A stretch of DNA of 64,000 nucleotides from an alpha proteobacterium IMCC14465. Its GTDB lineage: Bacteria; Pseudomonadota; Alphaproteobacteria; RS24. The position numbers and the translations under genes were made by a program. The notes under the pieces are model-generated. The model was not told the DNA's origin and made no database searches. It saw only the letters and a list, made by a program, of their open reading frames with translations. Positions 29,469 through 38,036 of the stretch are shown piece by piece; the first letter of the stretch is position 1, and each line of letters opens with the position of its first letter. The DNA is taken from the NCBI GenBank assembly GCA_000293845.2, contig ALYF01000006.1, forward strand, positions 1 through 64,000, given 5' to 3'.

Positions 29469-29506
29469 AAAACTCTCCCAACAAGCAACCCTATGGATGC
29501 TTTAAG

Positions 29507-30433
29507 TTACAGTGCGCTGTCGAGTTCAGGAACAGCGTTGAAAAGATCCGCCACAAGGCCATAATCCGCGACCTGAAAAATCGGCGCCTCTTCATCCTTA
29601 TTAATGGCAACAATGACTTTTGAGTCCTTCATGCCGGCCAAATGCTGGATGGCGCCGGAAATGCCGACAGCAATATAAAGCTCAGGTGCGACGACCTTAC
29701 CGGTTTGACCGACCTGATAGTCATTCGGCACAAAGCCCGCATCCACTGCCGCGCGTGATGCGCCAACAGCCGCACCCAATTTATCGGCAACACTTTCTAG
29801 AATGGTGAAATTATCACCGGACTGCATGCCACGCCCGCCGGAAATAACAATCTTCGCAGATGTCAGCTCAGGGCGGTCGGAAACAGTCAATTCTTCACCA
29901 ATATATTCGGAAATGCCTTTATCACCTGTGCTGGTCAAGTTTTCAATAGTGGCAGACCCGCCTTCACCGGCTATCGGAAAAGCGGTCGCACGCACGGTCA
30001 TGATTTTCTTGGCACTTGAAACTTTCACCGTCTGAATGGCGTTGCCGGCATAAATCGGGCGCTCAAATGTATCAGCGTCAATAACGGCTGTAATGTCTGA
30101 GAGTTGCGGCATATCTAAAAGCGCGGCAATCCGTGGCATAAAGTTTTTACCATTGGTGGTTGCGGCGGTAATAATGGCGCTATAGCTCTCTGCCAGGCTA
30201 ACGACGAGATCCGCAAGCGGCTCGGCAAGGAGTTTGGCGAAGGCCGCATCATCGGCTTTCAGTACCTTGGCAACACCATCAATCTTGGCCGCATCGGCAA
30301 CCGCATCGGCGCAATTTTCGCCAGCGACGAGAAGATGGACATCATTGCCCAGTGCAATCGCCGCTGATAAGGCTTTCTTTGTAGCGTCTGCAATGGTCTG
30401 GTTATCATGTTCGGCAATTACGAGAGTGTTCAT
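29507..30433 (-). CDS. etfA: electron transfer flavoprotein alpha subunit
   Basis: 308 aa. C-terminal FAD domain: [39 protein letters not shown] (in part) and [18 protein letters not shown]. With EtfB it takes electrons from acyl-CoA dehydrogenases to the ubiquinone oxidoreductase. ATG overlaps the etfB stop by 4 bases. Confidence 0.97.
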   Translation of the reverse strand: MNTLVIAEHDNQTIADATKKALSAAIALGNDVHLLVAGENCADAVADAAKIDGVAKVLKADDAAFAKLLAEPLADLVVSLAESYSAIITAATTNGKNFMPRIAALLDMPQLSDITAVIDADTFERPIYAGNAIQTVKVSSAKKIMTVRATAFPIAGEGGSATIENLTSTGDKGISEYIGEELTVSDRPELTSAKIVISGGRGMQSGDNFTILESVADKLGAAVGASRAAVDAGFVPNDYQVGQTGKVVAPELYIAVGISGAIQHLAGMKDSKVIVAINKDEEAPIFQVADYGLVADLFNAVPELDSAL

Positions 30434-31182
30434 GACAGGACTCCTGCTTCATTTTTGAGTTTATCAACCAATTCTTCAACGGTTTCGACTTTAACACCAG
30501 CTTCACGCACTGGCGGCTCGGCGACTTTAATGATTTCAATCTGTGGGGTGACATCAACACCAAAATCTTCAGGTGTTTTTTCATCAATTGGCTTTTTCTT
30601 CGCCTTCATAATATTCGGCAATGACGCATAGCGTGGTTCGTTCAAACGTAAATCCGTCGTGACAATGGCGGGGAGGTTAAGCTTGATGGTCTGGAGACCA
30701 CCGTCAATCTCACGGGTCACACCAATGTGACCGGCTTCAGGTTTAATCTCTGAGGCAAAAGTCCCTTGCGGCCAACCCATCAGAGCCGCCAACATTTGAC
30801 CGGTCTGATTATTATCACCATCAATCGCCTGCTTACCGAGGATAACGAGGTCTGGGCTTTCAGCTTCGACAACGCCTTTCAGCAGTTTAGCAATAGCGAG
30901 TGGTTCAACCTCGGCATCCGTCTGGATAAGAATGCCGCGATCGGCGCCCATAGCCAGAGCTGTTCTGATGGTTTCTTGGGACTGAGCCGGGCCGATAGAA
31001 ACGGCGATGACTTCAGTTGCCGTGCCTGCTTCTTGAAGGCGAACAGCCTCTTCAACAGCAATTTCACAAAAAGGGTTCATTGACATTTTGACATTCGCCA
31101 AATCAACACCGGTTTGATCGGGTTTGACGCGAATCTTCACATTGTAGTCAACGACACGTTTGACGGGCACTAAGATTTTCAT
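30430..31182 (-). CDS. etfB: electron transfer flavoprotein beta subunit
   Basis: 250 aa. Start set at ATG 31182 ([20 protein letters not shown]), the conserved N-terminus; the frame opens 16 codons earlier without support. Family marks: [37 protein letters not shown] and AMP-binding residues. Pairs with etfA in a coupled operon. Confidence 0.97.
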   Translation of the reverse strand: MKILVPVKRVVDYNVKIRVKPDQTGVDLANVKMSMNPFCEIAVEEAVRLQEAGTATEVIAVSIGPAQSQETIRTALAMGADRGILIQTDAEVEPLAIAKLLKGVVEAESPDLVILGKQAIDGDNNQTGQMLAALMGWPQGTFASEIKPEAGHIGVTREIDGGLQTIKLNLPAIVTTDLRLNEPRYASLPNIMKAKKKPIDEKTPEDFGVDVTPQIEIIKVAEPPVREAGVKVETVEELVDKLKNEAGVLS

Positions 31183-31336
31183 CGTAAAGTCCTTAATTTT
31201 CAATTTCAGGTTTATAATCAAACCTGACACTTAATTTAATGCGGAAAATAGCCATCTGGCGTAAAACCGTCAATTATTACATTAATAAGTAACCGCGACG
31301 AATTGGCCTAGTTCAAATGACCTGACATCAGCCCAT

Positions 31337-31927
31337 TTAGGAGCTTCTGGTCGCACCCGGTTGCCATAAAACATCTGCCTCACCATTATTATTCGCTACT
31401 CGACCAGCAACGAAGAGCAAATCTGAGGCGCGGTTAATATATTTCTTAGTGACCTCATTAATTTCATCCGTGTTATTTTCATCGGAAAGTCTTATGAGAT
31501 TCCGCTCGGCACGTCTGATAATCGTGCGGGCAAGATGCAGAAACGCTGCTGCAGGCGCGCCGCCAGGCAGAACGAAAGAAGTCAGCGGCGTCAAATCTGC
31601 ATTCAGCATATCAATTTCTTGTTCAATACGGGTCACTTGCTCGGGGAGAATGCGGAGAGGCTGAAATGAGCTATCTTTATCTGGTTCAACATTTGGCATC
31701 GCTAAATCCGCGCCCAAATCAAACAAATCGTTCTGAAGACGCGCGAGAATATCATCCAAAGGTGAGCCCTTAGTATGTAAACGCGCCATCCCGATTGCGG
31801 CATTAGCCTCATCAACAGCGCCATAGCTTTCAATTCTTAAATCATATTTCGCACGTCGGGAGCCATCAGCAAGCGCGGTCGTCCCGTCATCCCCTGTACG
31901 GGTGTAAATTTTGTTTAGGGTAACCAT
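31337..31927 (-). CDS. PduO-type cob(I)alamin adenosyltransferase
   Basis: 196 aa. Start at ATG 31927 preceded by GAAGG; the frame also opens at a TTG slightly upstream. Motifs: KIYTRTGDDGTTALADGSR (ATP site), ESYGAVDEANAAIG, FVLPGGAPAAAFLHLARTII-RRAER, and YINRASDLLFVAGRVAN. It attaches the adenosyl group to cob(I)alamin. Sits beside etfB and a twin-membrane-helix protein, as in other alphaproteobacteria. With cobS/cobT in the window it supports cobalamin use. Confidence 0.93.
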   Translation of the reverse strand: MVTLNKIYTRTGDDGTTALADGSRRAKYDLRIESYGAVDEANAAIGMARLHTKGSPLDDILARLQNDLFDLGADLAMPNVEPDKDSSFQPLRILPEQVTRIEQEIDMLNADLTPLTSFVLPGGAPAAAFLHLARTIIRRAERNLIRLSDENNTDEINEVTKKYINRASDLLFVAGRVANNNGEADVLWQPGATRSS

Positions 31928-31994
31928 GTCTACCTTCAAAAATATATGTTTCGATTTAACAGTGACAGGCGTTTTATAGCAAGATTATAATATT

Positions 31995-32564
31995 TTAGAA
32001 TGTACGGCGAACCCTAATGCCTGCATTCGTCAAACCGTTATTCGCAGCGCACAAACCAGCATTAGACATGTGGGTTACCGTGGTCATAAGGCTGTAATTG
32101 GTGCTTAAACGCCACCCTAATGAGAGACTTTCTCTGAAGTTTAAAGGGCAACCATAAGCGCGGTGGGCTTCGCGTCCCCCAGCTAAAACTGTATCGGGGT
32201 CTTCTTCACCATCATGGAAGGCTGCTCCAAAGAAAATTTCGGTATAGAATCTGTCAGAAAAATTATATTGCCACGCCATGCCGCCATAAAATTGGCTGGT
32301 ATCATTATCCGTATTAATCGTGGCACCAATAACTGGCTGAGGTGACCAAGGAATTTTGTCGAGCTTAGCAGCGAAAAGCACTTCAACATTGATGCTGATG
32401 CTGTCTTCAATCGGATCAGACTCAACATCTTGTTGCATCACGCCAAATGTAAAGCTATCGGCAATATTTTGAGAGTTGTCTTGAGAACTTTGAGCCAGTG
32501 CGGAAGAAAAAGGTTGAAAAATAATGGTGAGAGCCATGAATAGCCCTGTAACAAAGAAATGCAA
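31995..32564 (-). CDS. PagL-like lipid A 3-O-deacylase family outer membrane protein
   Basis: 189 aa. Signal peptide 1-24 (SSALAQ), then a small beta-barrel ending in Phe. The C-terminal half has LNFRESLSLGWRLSTNYSL and THMSNAGLCAANNGLTNAG, which matches the His-x-Ser-Asn box of PagL/acyloxyacyl hydrolase proteins with the catalytic His and Ser. PagL removes the 3-O acyl chain from lipid A. The acidic member of the triad is not obvious. A single Cys in the N-terminal half of the box region (GCPL) and another (LCAANN) may form a disulfide. Confidence 0.72.
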   Translation of the reverse strand: MHFFVTGLFMALTIIFQPFSSALAQSSQDNSQNIADSFTFGVMQQDVESDPIEDSISINVEVLFAAKLDKIPWSPQPVIGATINTDNDTSQFYGGMAWQYNFSDRFYTEIFFGAAFHDGEEDPDTVLAGGREAHRAYGCPLNFRESLSLGWRLSTNYSLMTTVTHMSNAGLCAANNGLTNAGIRVRRTF

Positions 32565-32630
32565 TTTGCTAATCCCTAAAAGTTAGTAATATTTGAAACT
32601 AAATATTAATCTATTTCTAAGCAAGTATTA

Positions 32631-32816
32631 TTAATTACTGAAATAGACACCGCACATTACAATGATGATTGTGAATAGCTGAAGGCCGACACGCCACCGC
32701 ATGAGACGTTGAGATGTGTTTGGGCTGCCATTTCTGAGCATATTTGCAAGACCTGCCAATAAAACCAGGCTTACAGCCACAAGACCGGCGGGAATAAGAT
32801 AGTTGAAAATAGTCAC
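32631..32816 (-). CDS. small twin transmembrane (HIG1-like) protein
   Basis: 61 aa with two membrane helices (about 5-25 and 41-59) joined by a basic loop NGSPNTSQRLMRWRVGLQ. This is the bacterial twin-transmembrane/HIG1-like family that is commonly near a cobalamin adenosyltransferase and ETF. HIG1 proteins act on respiratory supercomplexes in mitochondria; the bacterial role is not settled. Confidence 0.82.
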   Translation of the reverse strand: MTIFNYLIPAGLVAVSLVLLAGLANMLRNGSPNTSQRLMRWRVGLQLFTIIIVMCGVYFSN

Positions 32817-32834
32817 TCTAAAATCCTCTTATTT

Positions 32835-33722
32835 TTAAGTCGTGAGGGGTGGCAGTAAATCGTCAATGAGCTGCGCAGGGGCGTAACCTTGTGCGCGGTA
32901 ATACTCAATACCTATATCACCCGCGCGTTTTGACAAGCGACGCCCATCCGCTTCACGTACAAGTTCGTGATGATAATAAGCCGGTTCAGGATATTCCAGT
33001 AAGATTTGCAGGATACGATGAATATGGGTTGCGCCTTGTAAATCCATACCGCGTGTGACGAGGGAAATATCTTGTTCGGCATCATCTACAACCACGCTGA
33101 GATGATAGCTGGTTGGTATCTCTTTGCGTGCCAGAATGACATCTCCATAAAGACCAGAATTGACGTCAATGCTTTCCTGCTTAGAGGCTTCGAAATAGGA
33201 GAGATTGGCTTGTTTCTGTCTGGCGCGTTTTGCGGCTTTTTCGCTATCCAGCCGCCAAGCATATGTACCGCCCTCCCACATCATGGCGTCTCTTTTCGCT
33301 GAAGAAATATCTTTATACAAGCCCGGATAAATTGGTGCGCCATCCGGGTCGACAGGCCATGCTTCGCGCCCACCGGGTTGCGCATTTATATAATCGCGAA
33401 TATCTGCACGGCTTGCCCAGCACGGGTAAACAACATCCATATCCCGCAATTTGTTAAGAGCCGTCTTATAAATATCAAAGCGTTCCGATTGAATCATAAC
33501 AGGTGTTGGCCATGATAGCCCGAGCCATGCAAGGTCTTCATAAATGGCATCAATGAAATGAGGCCGCCGACGCCCAAGATCAATATCCTCAATCCTAAGA
33601 ATAAACGTGCCTGCCCCGGCGAGCTTATGCGCCATTAATGCCGAATAGGCATGCCCGAGATGTAATTTGCCATTCGGACTCGGAGCAAAACGGGTGATAT
33701 GGGCCGTGGCTTGCAGTGTCAT
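32835..33722 (-). CDS. gluQ: glutamyl-Q tRNA(Asp) synthetase
   Basis: 295 aa, a glutamyl-tRNA synthetase catalytic core without anticodon domain. HIGH-type motif FAPSPNGKLHLGHAYSALMA (residues 11-30), RIEDIDLGRRRPHFIDAI, DVVYPCWASRADI and the KMSKS-like RLSKRAGD near residue 262. It loads glutamate onto queuosine in tRNA-Asp. Some zinc-site cysteines of the E. coli enzyme are missing, a known variation. First of a left-going set followed by the twin-helix gene. Confidence 0.92.
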   Translation of the reverse strand: MTLQATAHITRFAPSPNGKLHLGHAYSALMAHKLAGAGTFILRIEDIDLGRRRPHFIDAIYEDLAWLGLSWPTPVMIQSERFDIYKTALNKLRDMDVVYPCWASRADIRDYINAQPGGREAWPVDPDGAPIYPGLYKDISSAKRDAMMWEGGTYAWRLDSEKAAKRARQKQANLSYFEASKQESIDVNSGLYGDVILARKEIPTSYHLSVVVDDAEQDISLVTRGMDLQGATHIHRILQILLEYPEPAYYHHELVREADGRRLSKRAGDIGIEYYRAQGYAPAQLIDDLLPPLTT

Positions 33723-33895
33723 GCCGCCACTATATAGGGTGGAGAATTTGAGGCAAATCGCAAAATAGGGGAAAAATTTGCATTTTGTTGGAAATTTGTA
33801 AGAATAATGACATGTTTAATATGTCTTCTATAATCATAGTAACTAAATGATTCGTATTCAGTCACATTCAATAAGCTCAGAGGGGTTTTAAGGTT

Positions 33896-34501
33896 ATGCA
33901 GCGCTTGATGGATAAAAAGTCCCAGGCTTTTTTATCTTCCGATCACAGTCGTTTTCAAAATCCTGAAAGTTGCCCTGCACTGGTTCTCAATGCAGATTAC
34001 CGCCCTCTCAGTTATTACCCGCTGTCGCTTTGGGCATGGCAGGACACGCTCAAAGCTGTGTTCCTAGACAGGGTTAACATTGTTTCAGAATATGAGACCA
34101 AGGTTCACTCTCCGACGACAGCCATTCGCCTGCCCAGTGTTGTCTCGCTTAAAACCTATGTGAAGCCCCCGCAATATCCTGCCTTTACCAGATTTAACGT
34201 CTTTTTGCGGGATAGCTTTTCGTGTCAGTATTGCGGGTCCGAGCAAGATTTAACATTCGACCATGTTGTGCCGCGCCGTGTGGGTGGGCAAACCACATGG
34301 GAAAATGTTGTTGCCGCTTGTTCGCCTTGTAATCTCAGAAAAGGGGGGCGTCTATGCAAGGAAGCCTCTATGTTCCCGCAACATAAGCCGCGCCAGCCAA
34401 CTGTTTATGAATTGCATGATATTGGTCGCCGCTTTCCGCCGAATTTCCTTCATGAAAGCTGGCAGGATTATCTCTATTGGGATAGTGAGCTTCAGCCGTA
34501 A
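33896..34501 (+). CDS. HNH endonuclease family protein
   Basis: 201 aa. The HNH/zinc region is SCQYCGSEQDLTFDHVVPRRVGGQTTWENVVAACSPCNLRKGGR (cited in parts): CxxC, DHVVPR, N and CxxC (about residues 110-152). The N-terminal part (LVLNADYRPLSYYPLSLWAWQD) is the conserved opening of a widespread single-copy alphaproteobacterial HNH family that is not linked to phages. Cellular role unknown. AAGG lies just before the ATG. Its stop touches the convergent coq7. Confidence 0.9.
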   Translation: MQRLMDKKSQAFLSSDHSRFQNPESCPALVLNADYRPLSYYPLSLWAWQDTLKAVFLDRVNIVSEYETKVHSPTTAIRLPSVVSLKTYVKPPQYPAFTRFNVFLRDSFSCQYCGSEQDLTFDHVVPRRVGGQTTWENVVAACSPCNLRKGGRLCKEASMFPQHKPRQPTVYELHDIGRRFPPNFLHESWQDYLYWDSELQP

Positions 34502-35059
34502 TTAAATTTTTTCGGAAACTTTAATAGCCGAGCGACAGCCAAATCTAATAAGAGACCTCAGGACTTCATAGCCCTTCATTTCTTCAGCACCGTGTTCGAT
34601 GGCGGTGTGACGGTGTTCGGCTTCATCGGCACGAAATTCTTCAATCATCTCACGCAGTTCAGTTTCTTCGCCGGTTTTTTCAAGCTCTTTAATCTGGTCG
34701 GCATAATGCGTGTCGATGACTTCCTCAACTGCGGCGGTGCAGGCCATGGCGGCTTTTTCGCCCATCAGTGCCGTGACAGCGCCAAGGGTAAAACCGGCGG
34801 CATCCCAGAATGGCGCGAAGACAGTCGGACGGATATTTTTTTCAAGGATAAGCTTGTCGAAACTATCCATATGGGTTTGCTCTTGCTCAGCCATATGTGT
34901 CACCAGTTTGGCCATATCGGCTTTCTTGTCCGTTTTGCCAAATACGGCCAGCTGGCCGCGATAGATACTTACGGCGCCATGCTCACCGGCATGATCAACG
35001 CGAATCATTTGTTCGATTTTACCTGATAGTTTTCTGGATTTTGATGTTGCCATGCTCAT
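34502..35059 (-). CDS. coq7: demethoxyubiquinone hydroxylase Coq7
   Basis: 185 aa di-iron hydroxylase. Ligand motifs: IRVDHAGEHGAVSIYRGQ with Glu/His, MAEQEQTHMDSF (ExxH), VEEVIDTHYAD and RADEAEHRHTAIEHGAE (ExxH). It hydroxylates C6 of demethoxyubiquinone, in place of the flavin enzyme UbiF. Start overlaps the DedA-DsbB gene stop by 4 bases. Coq4 at 40555 is a second oxygen-dependent-type quinone gene. Confidence 0.95.
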   Translation of the reverse strand: MSMATSKSRKLSGKIEQMIRVDHAGEHGAVSIYRGQLAVFGKTDKKADMAKLVTHMAEQEQTHMDSFDKLILEKNIRPTVFAPFWDAAGFTLGAVTALMGEKAAMACTAAVEEVIDTHYADQIKELEKTGEETELREMIEEFRADEAEHRHTAIEHGAEEMKGYEVLRSLIRFGCRSAIKVSEKI

Positions 35060-36048
35060 GACTTCCTATGTCTCTTATATAAGATAGGCAAACTTGCGAG
35101 CAAGGCAAGGCCGAGGCTTGCCAACATATTATATCCCGCAAGAGAAAGACCAAATAGACGCCATGGCGCTTCACTGCATGATGGCGGCGCGTCATTTTCT
35201 AGAGATTTAATCAGCTCTTCAATATTTGTAATTTCCATCCTGCCTCCTACACAGGAGGATGGCCCGGGCCAATAGCCCCATTCAATGCCTGCGTGATAAC
35301 CGCCATAGGCGGCATTAGCTAAAAATATGAGCGTGAGAAGCATAAAGCTGGCAGAGGACAGGGTTGGTTTTTTTGTCCCCGTCAGGGCGGCGATAAGGCC
35401 AAGTGGCAGGGCGACATAAAAAGCAATGCGTTGATTGAGACATAGCGGGCAGGGGGCGAGGCCCATTAAATGTTCAAAGCCAAAAACAGCGGCGAGAATG
35501 CCAAGACTGCCAAGGCTTATCATGATGCCACGCCGCAAGGGATTAAATAACCAAAGGCGAATATTAATCATTAAGGCGGCTGTCACGCCATAAAACCTGA
35601 TGGTGCGCCCGATGATGCAGGCCACCAGAAAACTTATCGGCTCCATTGCCACAACACCGCTGGCAATCGTGGCAACTTTGAAAGGCACGAAACTTATGGC
35701 GCTGACAATCACAATCCAGAAACCCCAATCTGCGTAAAAGCTCGTAAATTTATCAAACGCGGCTTGCGCGCCATAGGCGTCGAGAATGGGTGACCCGATA
35801 AGCTCAAACAAATATCGCCCGATGATATATCCCAAAATGGCGCCGAGAACTGACGCCAGCGTACAGATAAAAGCGTAGAACCAAGCGCGGGATTTATCTG
35901 CCAGCACCATGGGCGCGAGCATCACATCTGGGGGGATGGGGAAGAACGAGCTTTCAATGAACGAAACCCCTGCCAGCGCCCATTTCGCGCGCGCATGGGT
36001 GGCAAGAGACTGACACCATTCATAGAGTTTTTTTAAAGACTGTCGCAT
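35056..36048 (-). CDS. fused YqaA/DedA-type membrane protein and DsbB oxidoreductase
   Basis: A single 330-aa frame with two domains. Residues 1-165 match the YqaA/DedA (SNARE-associated) group: FFPIPPDVMLAPMVLADK, LGAILGYIIGRYLFE, VPFKVATIASGVVAM, GRTIRFYGVTAAL. Residues 175-330 are DsbB: four membrane helices, CPLC at 200-203, and the second Cys pair at 266 (PSSCVGG) and 291 (PSCSEAPW). DsbB passes electrons from DsbA to ubiquinone. In related genomes these are, as far as I recall, two adjacent genes. The next gene coq7 overlaps by 4 bases, linking a quinone-using enzyme with quinone synthesis. Confidence 0.9.
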   Translation of the reverse strand: MRQSLKKLYEWCQSLATHARAKWALAGVSFIESSFFPIPPDVMLAPMVLADKSRAWFYAFICTLASVLGAILGYIIGRYLFELIGSPILDAYGAQAAFDKFTSFYADWGFWIVIVSAISFVPFKVATIASGVVAMEPISFLVACIIGRTIRFYGVTAALMINIRLWLFNPLRRGIMISLGSLGILAAVFGFEHLMGLAPCPLCLNQRIAFYVALPLGLIAALTGTKKPTLSSASFMLLTLIFLANAAYGGYHAGIEWGYWPGPSSCVGGRMEITNIEELIKSLENDAPPSCSEAPWRLFGLSLAGYNMLASLGLALLASLPILYKRHRKS

Positions 36049-36259
36049 TATGTATTAAATTGTTTATTGAAGTGCTTGGCGCCCCTATTGGCGCTCCTCT
36101 AACTATGAACAAAACCTACTCATTAATCTTGGATTTGGAAAGATAATTTAAAACCTGTCGCCGCGCGGGTCGTGATTTTATGATTTATTGCTTTCGGGTG
36201 AGACACTGAAAGTCATTCTGGACGTGCTGAAACTTTCTGTTATATTGCACGCCTGCACG

Positions 36260-36346
36260 GCCCTCGTGGCGGAATTGGTAGACGCGACGGATTCAAAATC
36301 CGTTGCCTTCACGGGCGTGCCAGTTCGAGTCTGGCCGAGGGCACCA
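36260..36346 (+). tRNA. tRNA-Leu (anticodon CAA)
   Basis: 87 nt with long variable arm and encoded CCA. Acceptor GCCCTCG/CGAGGGC, D-arm with GGAATTGGTAGACGCG, anticodon loop TTCAAAA giving CAA (reads TTG), T-arm CAGTTCGAGTCTG. A TATATT -10-like box lies at 36241-36246, with no convincing -35. Confidence 0.96.
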
Positions 36347-36514
36347 AACTTTCTTCACAAATATCCCCATCTGGATATTTATGATGCACATTTTGACCTA
36401 ATTTGTAAAAAAGCAGAATTTCCGCCATATTTTGCAATTTTTTTCACTTAAAACACAACAAATTCATAGTTGCTTAATATAGTCGGGCTATATTAGTTCG
36501 TATTAGGAAATGTG

Positions 36515-36829
36515 ATGCGTCGATTAATTTTGTTTTTTGTCATAAGTCTTTATCTTCCCCAGCCCGTTTTTGCAGGGGGGATTACGTTTGTCGGCGCGGC
36601 CACAACGCATTGCGAATTATGGTCAGATGACAAAAATGATAATGGCAGACGCTATTGCCGCCGCCGGGCTGAAACACCTTCCTCCAAACCTTCTACATGC
36701 CGCTTAAAAGGCAAGACTAAGAAAGAAGGCATTTGGAATTGCGTTTATAAGCGCGCCGGATGGAAGCGGATGGACAAAAAAATGTCGATGGAACCCGGTT
36801 TTGCTTGCCCTGGCACAGTTAAGTGCTGA
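36515..36829 (+). CDS. small secreted cysteine-containing protein
   Basis: 104 aa from ATG 36515 (AGGAAA upstream; a GTG one codon earlier is the alternative). Signal peptide 1-21 (PVFA-GG), then a basic domain with six Cys: HCELW, RRYCRRR, STCRL, WNCVYK, FACPGTVKC. The even number of cysteines suggests disulfides in the periplasm or outside. Not recognised. It lies just downstream of tRNA-Leu on the same strand, at the left edge of the accessory pocket. Confidence 0.72.
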   Translation: MRRLILFFVISLYLPQPVFAGGITFVGAATTHCELWSDDKNDNGRRYCRRRAETPSSKPSTCRLKGKTKKEGIWNCVYKRAGWKRMDKKMSMEPGFACPGTVKC

Positions 36830-36842
36830 GCTGTTTCCACTC

Positions 36843-36974
36843 TTATCTATCTTCTTTCTCCTCTTTTGAGCGATTATCCCGCTGTTGTTTGTAGAAGGGT
36901 TGCATGACGGCACGGATTGCTTCTTTGAAGAAGTAGCAAAATCCTAAGATGGTGCCGCACGCCCCTAATCCCAT
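36843..36974 (-). CDS. possible small single-helix membrane protein
   Basis: 43 aa from the ATG at 36974 (MGLGACGTILGFCYFFKEAI) to a TAA at 36843; the frame stays open upstream to a TAG near 37021 (reading LIQQFLQLTPWVQVF), where only GTG or CTG starts exist. One membrane helix and a charged tail (QQRDNRSKEEKEDR). No ribosome site seen, so it may be a remnant. Placed after the MotA-like gene on the same strand. Confidence 0.42.
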   Translation of the reverse strand: MGLGACGTILGFCYFFKEAIRAVMQPFYKQQRDNRSKEEKEDR

Positions 36975-37083
36975 GAAGACTTGCACCCACGGTGTGAGTT
37001 GAAGAAACTGCTGGATAAGTGATTTGAGAAACTAGTGAAGAGATAAGACATTTCAGTCTAATCACTGTCATAACGGCTCAAAT

Positions 37084-37440
37084 TTATTCTGGTTCACTGA
37101 ACGTAATCGCAACAAGCTTCAGCATGTACCCATAAAAAATAGTTGTCATCGCAACGGCAAAAGCGGGGGCTATATTTGACATATTGCCCCAGTCATCCTG
37201 AGTTGAATTCGTCATGATTGTAATGAGACCAATAATTGTTCCAATCCAACCAAAATAAATAGTACCGTCTCCAAACTGCCGGACATAAGCACCTTCTTGA
37301 CCCTTTAGTAAAGCAAATCCAACCCCGCCTCCAAACACCATAATGAAGCTGTTAAGATCTATGAAAGCATCCGCACCGAGCGTTACTACTGCCCCGCCGA
37401 CAAGAAGAAAACAAATAGCCAATCCCAAATATCTTTTCAT
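37084..37440 (-). CDS. 118-aa MotA-like membrane protein lacking the cytoplasmic loop
   Basis: Start ATG 37440 with TTGAGG eight bases upstream. Residues 1-45 resemble MotA helices 1-2 (DAFIDLNSFIMVFGGGVGFALL, like the MotA Phe-x-Asp-x-x-Ser...Val-x-Gly-Gly pattern). Residues 60-112 resemble helices 3-4 (FGWIGTIIGLITIM, then MSNIAPAFAVAMTTIFYG). Between them is a short 15-residue link where MotA has about 100 residues of torque-generating cytoplasmic domain. MotA/ExbB/TolQ proteins form the proton or sodium channel scaffold. No MotB-like partner or flagellar gene is in the window. It could be a small channel scaffold of a new complex. Confidence 0.75.
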   Translation of the reverse strand: MKRYLGLAICFLLVGGAVVTLGADAFIDLNSFIMVFGGGVGFALLKGQEGAYVRQFGDGTIYFGWIGTIIGLITIMTNSTQDDWGNMSNIAPAFAVAMTTIFYGYMLKLVAITFSEPE

Positions 37441-37566
37441 TTGACCTCAAGTTGATTAATTATGAACCACTCAGATAAACGTAACTTTTTAAAAAGGGTG
37501 AATCTGTTTACCATTTTGCGTTTAAAAGCGCAACTTGGTGAAAAAATGAGAGCTACATTTTCTTGA

Positions 37567-37848
37567 TTATTCAAAAGTGAGTGTTTCACGCTTAAAATAA
37601 TAATCATCAATGCCGCACTCTTTCCAAGCAAGTCGGATTAATCTGTTACACTCATTATCCGTGTCAGCCCAGAACGTATTTTCTTCATACGCCTCATAAC
37701 TCTCAGACAAAACAAGGCATCCCATTTTACCGTCTGAACGCATGCCGCATCGTGTAAATATACTATTTGGTTGGTTGATACCAATGTTTGGAGTGAAAGC
37801 AGGGAAAGAGTGGTTGTCTTCTATGGTTATCGTTTCCTGTTTATCCAT
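37567..37848 (-). CDS. hypothetical acidic protein
   Basis: 93 aa, soluble, acidic, with four Cys (FTRCGMRSDGKMGCLVL, DNECNRLI, KECGIDDYY). Not recognised. No clear ribosome site before ATG 37848. It overlaps a plus-strand candidate (37823-37942), and both cannot easily be real. It sits on the same strand as the MotA-like gene with 126 bases between. Confidence 0.5.
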   Translation of the reverse strand: MDKQETITIEDNHSFPAFTPNIGINQPNSIFTRCGMRSDGKMGCLVLSESYEAYEENTFWADTDNECNRLIRLAWKECGIDDYYFKRETLTFE

Positions 37849-37942
37849 CGCATTTTTTTCATTTATTCATTACATCGTTTTAGGAAAGTTTCATCCGTGG
37901 GCTAAAATGCCTGAAAAGAAAAACGAACAAACAGATAGATAA
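37823..37942 (+). CDS. alternative small membrane protein on the plus strand
   Basis: 39 aa from ATG 37823 (the frame opens at 37742): one membrane helix (VIVSCLSIAFFSFIHYIVLG) and a charged tail HPWAKMPEKKNEQTDR. The design is like that of the 36843-36974 product, whose tail ends KEEKEDR. No ribosome site. Conflicts with 37567-37848 at the start. Reported as a low-confidence alternative. Confidence 0.28.
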   Translation: MVIVSCLSIAFFSFIHYIVLGKFHPWAKMPEKKNEQTDR

Positions 37943-38036
37943 GTTAGTGAAGAGATAAAACCACCACTTGATGGTCTATCTAAATAATACGCAGTTTGAG
38001 ATAATGAGTCGTGATTGAGTAGATTTGTTTGGTGCA

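Noticed and set aside
36874-37071. 65-aa frame on the minus strand
   Set aside because: A different frame of the same stretch reads a clean membrane helix with charged tail; this one shows only basic, leucine-rich noise.
37437-37631. 64-aa frame overlapping the MotA-like start by ATGA
   Set aside because: It starts inside another frame, has no ribosome site and no recognisable pattern; the overlap is probably chance.
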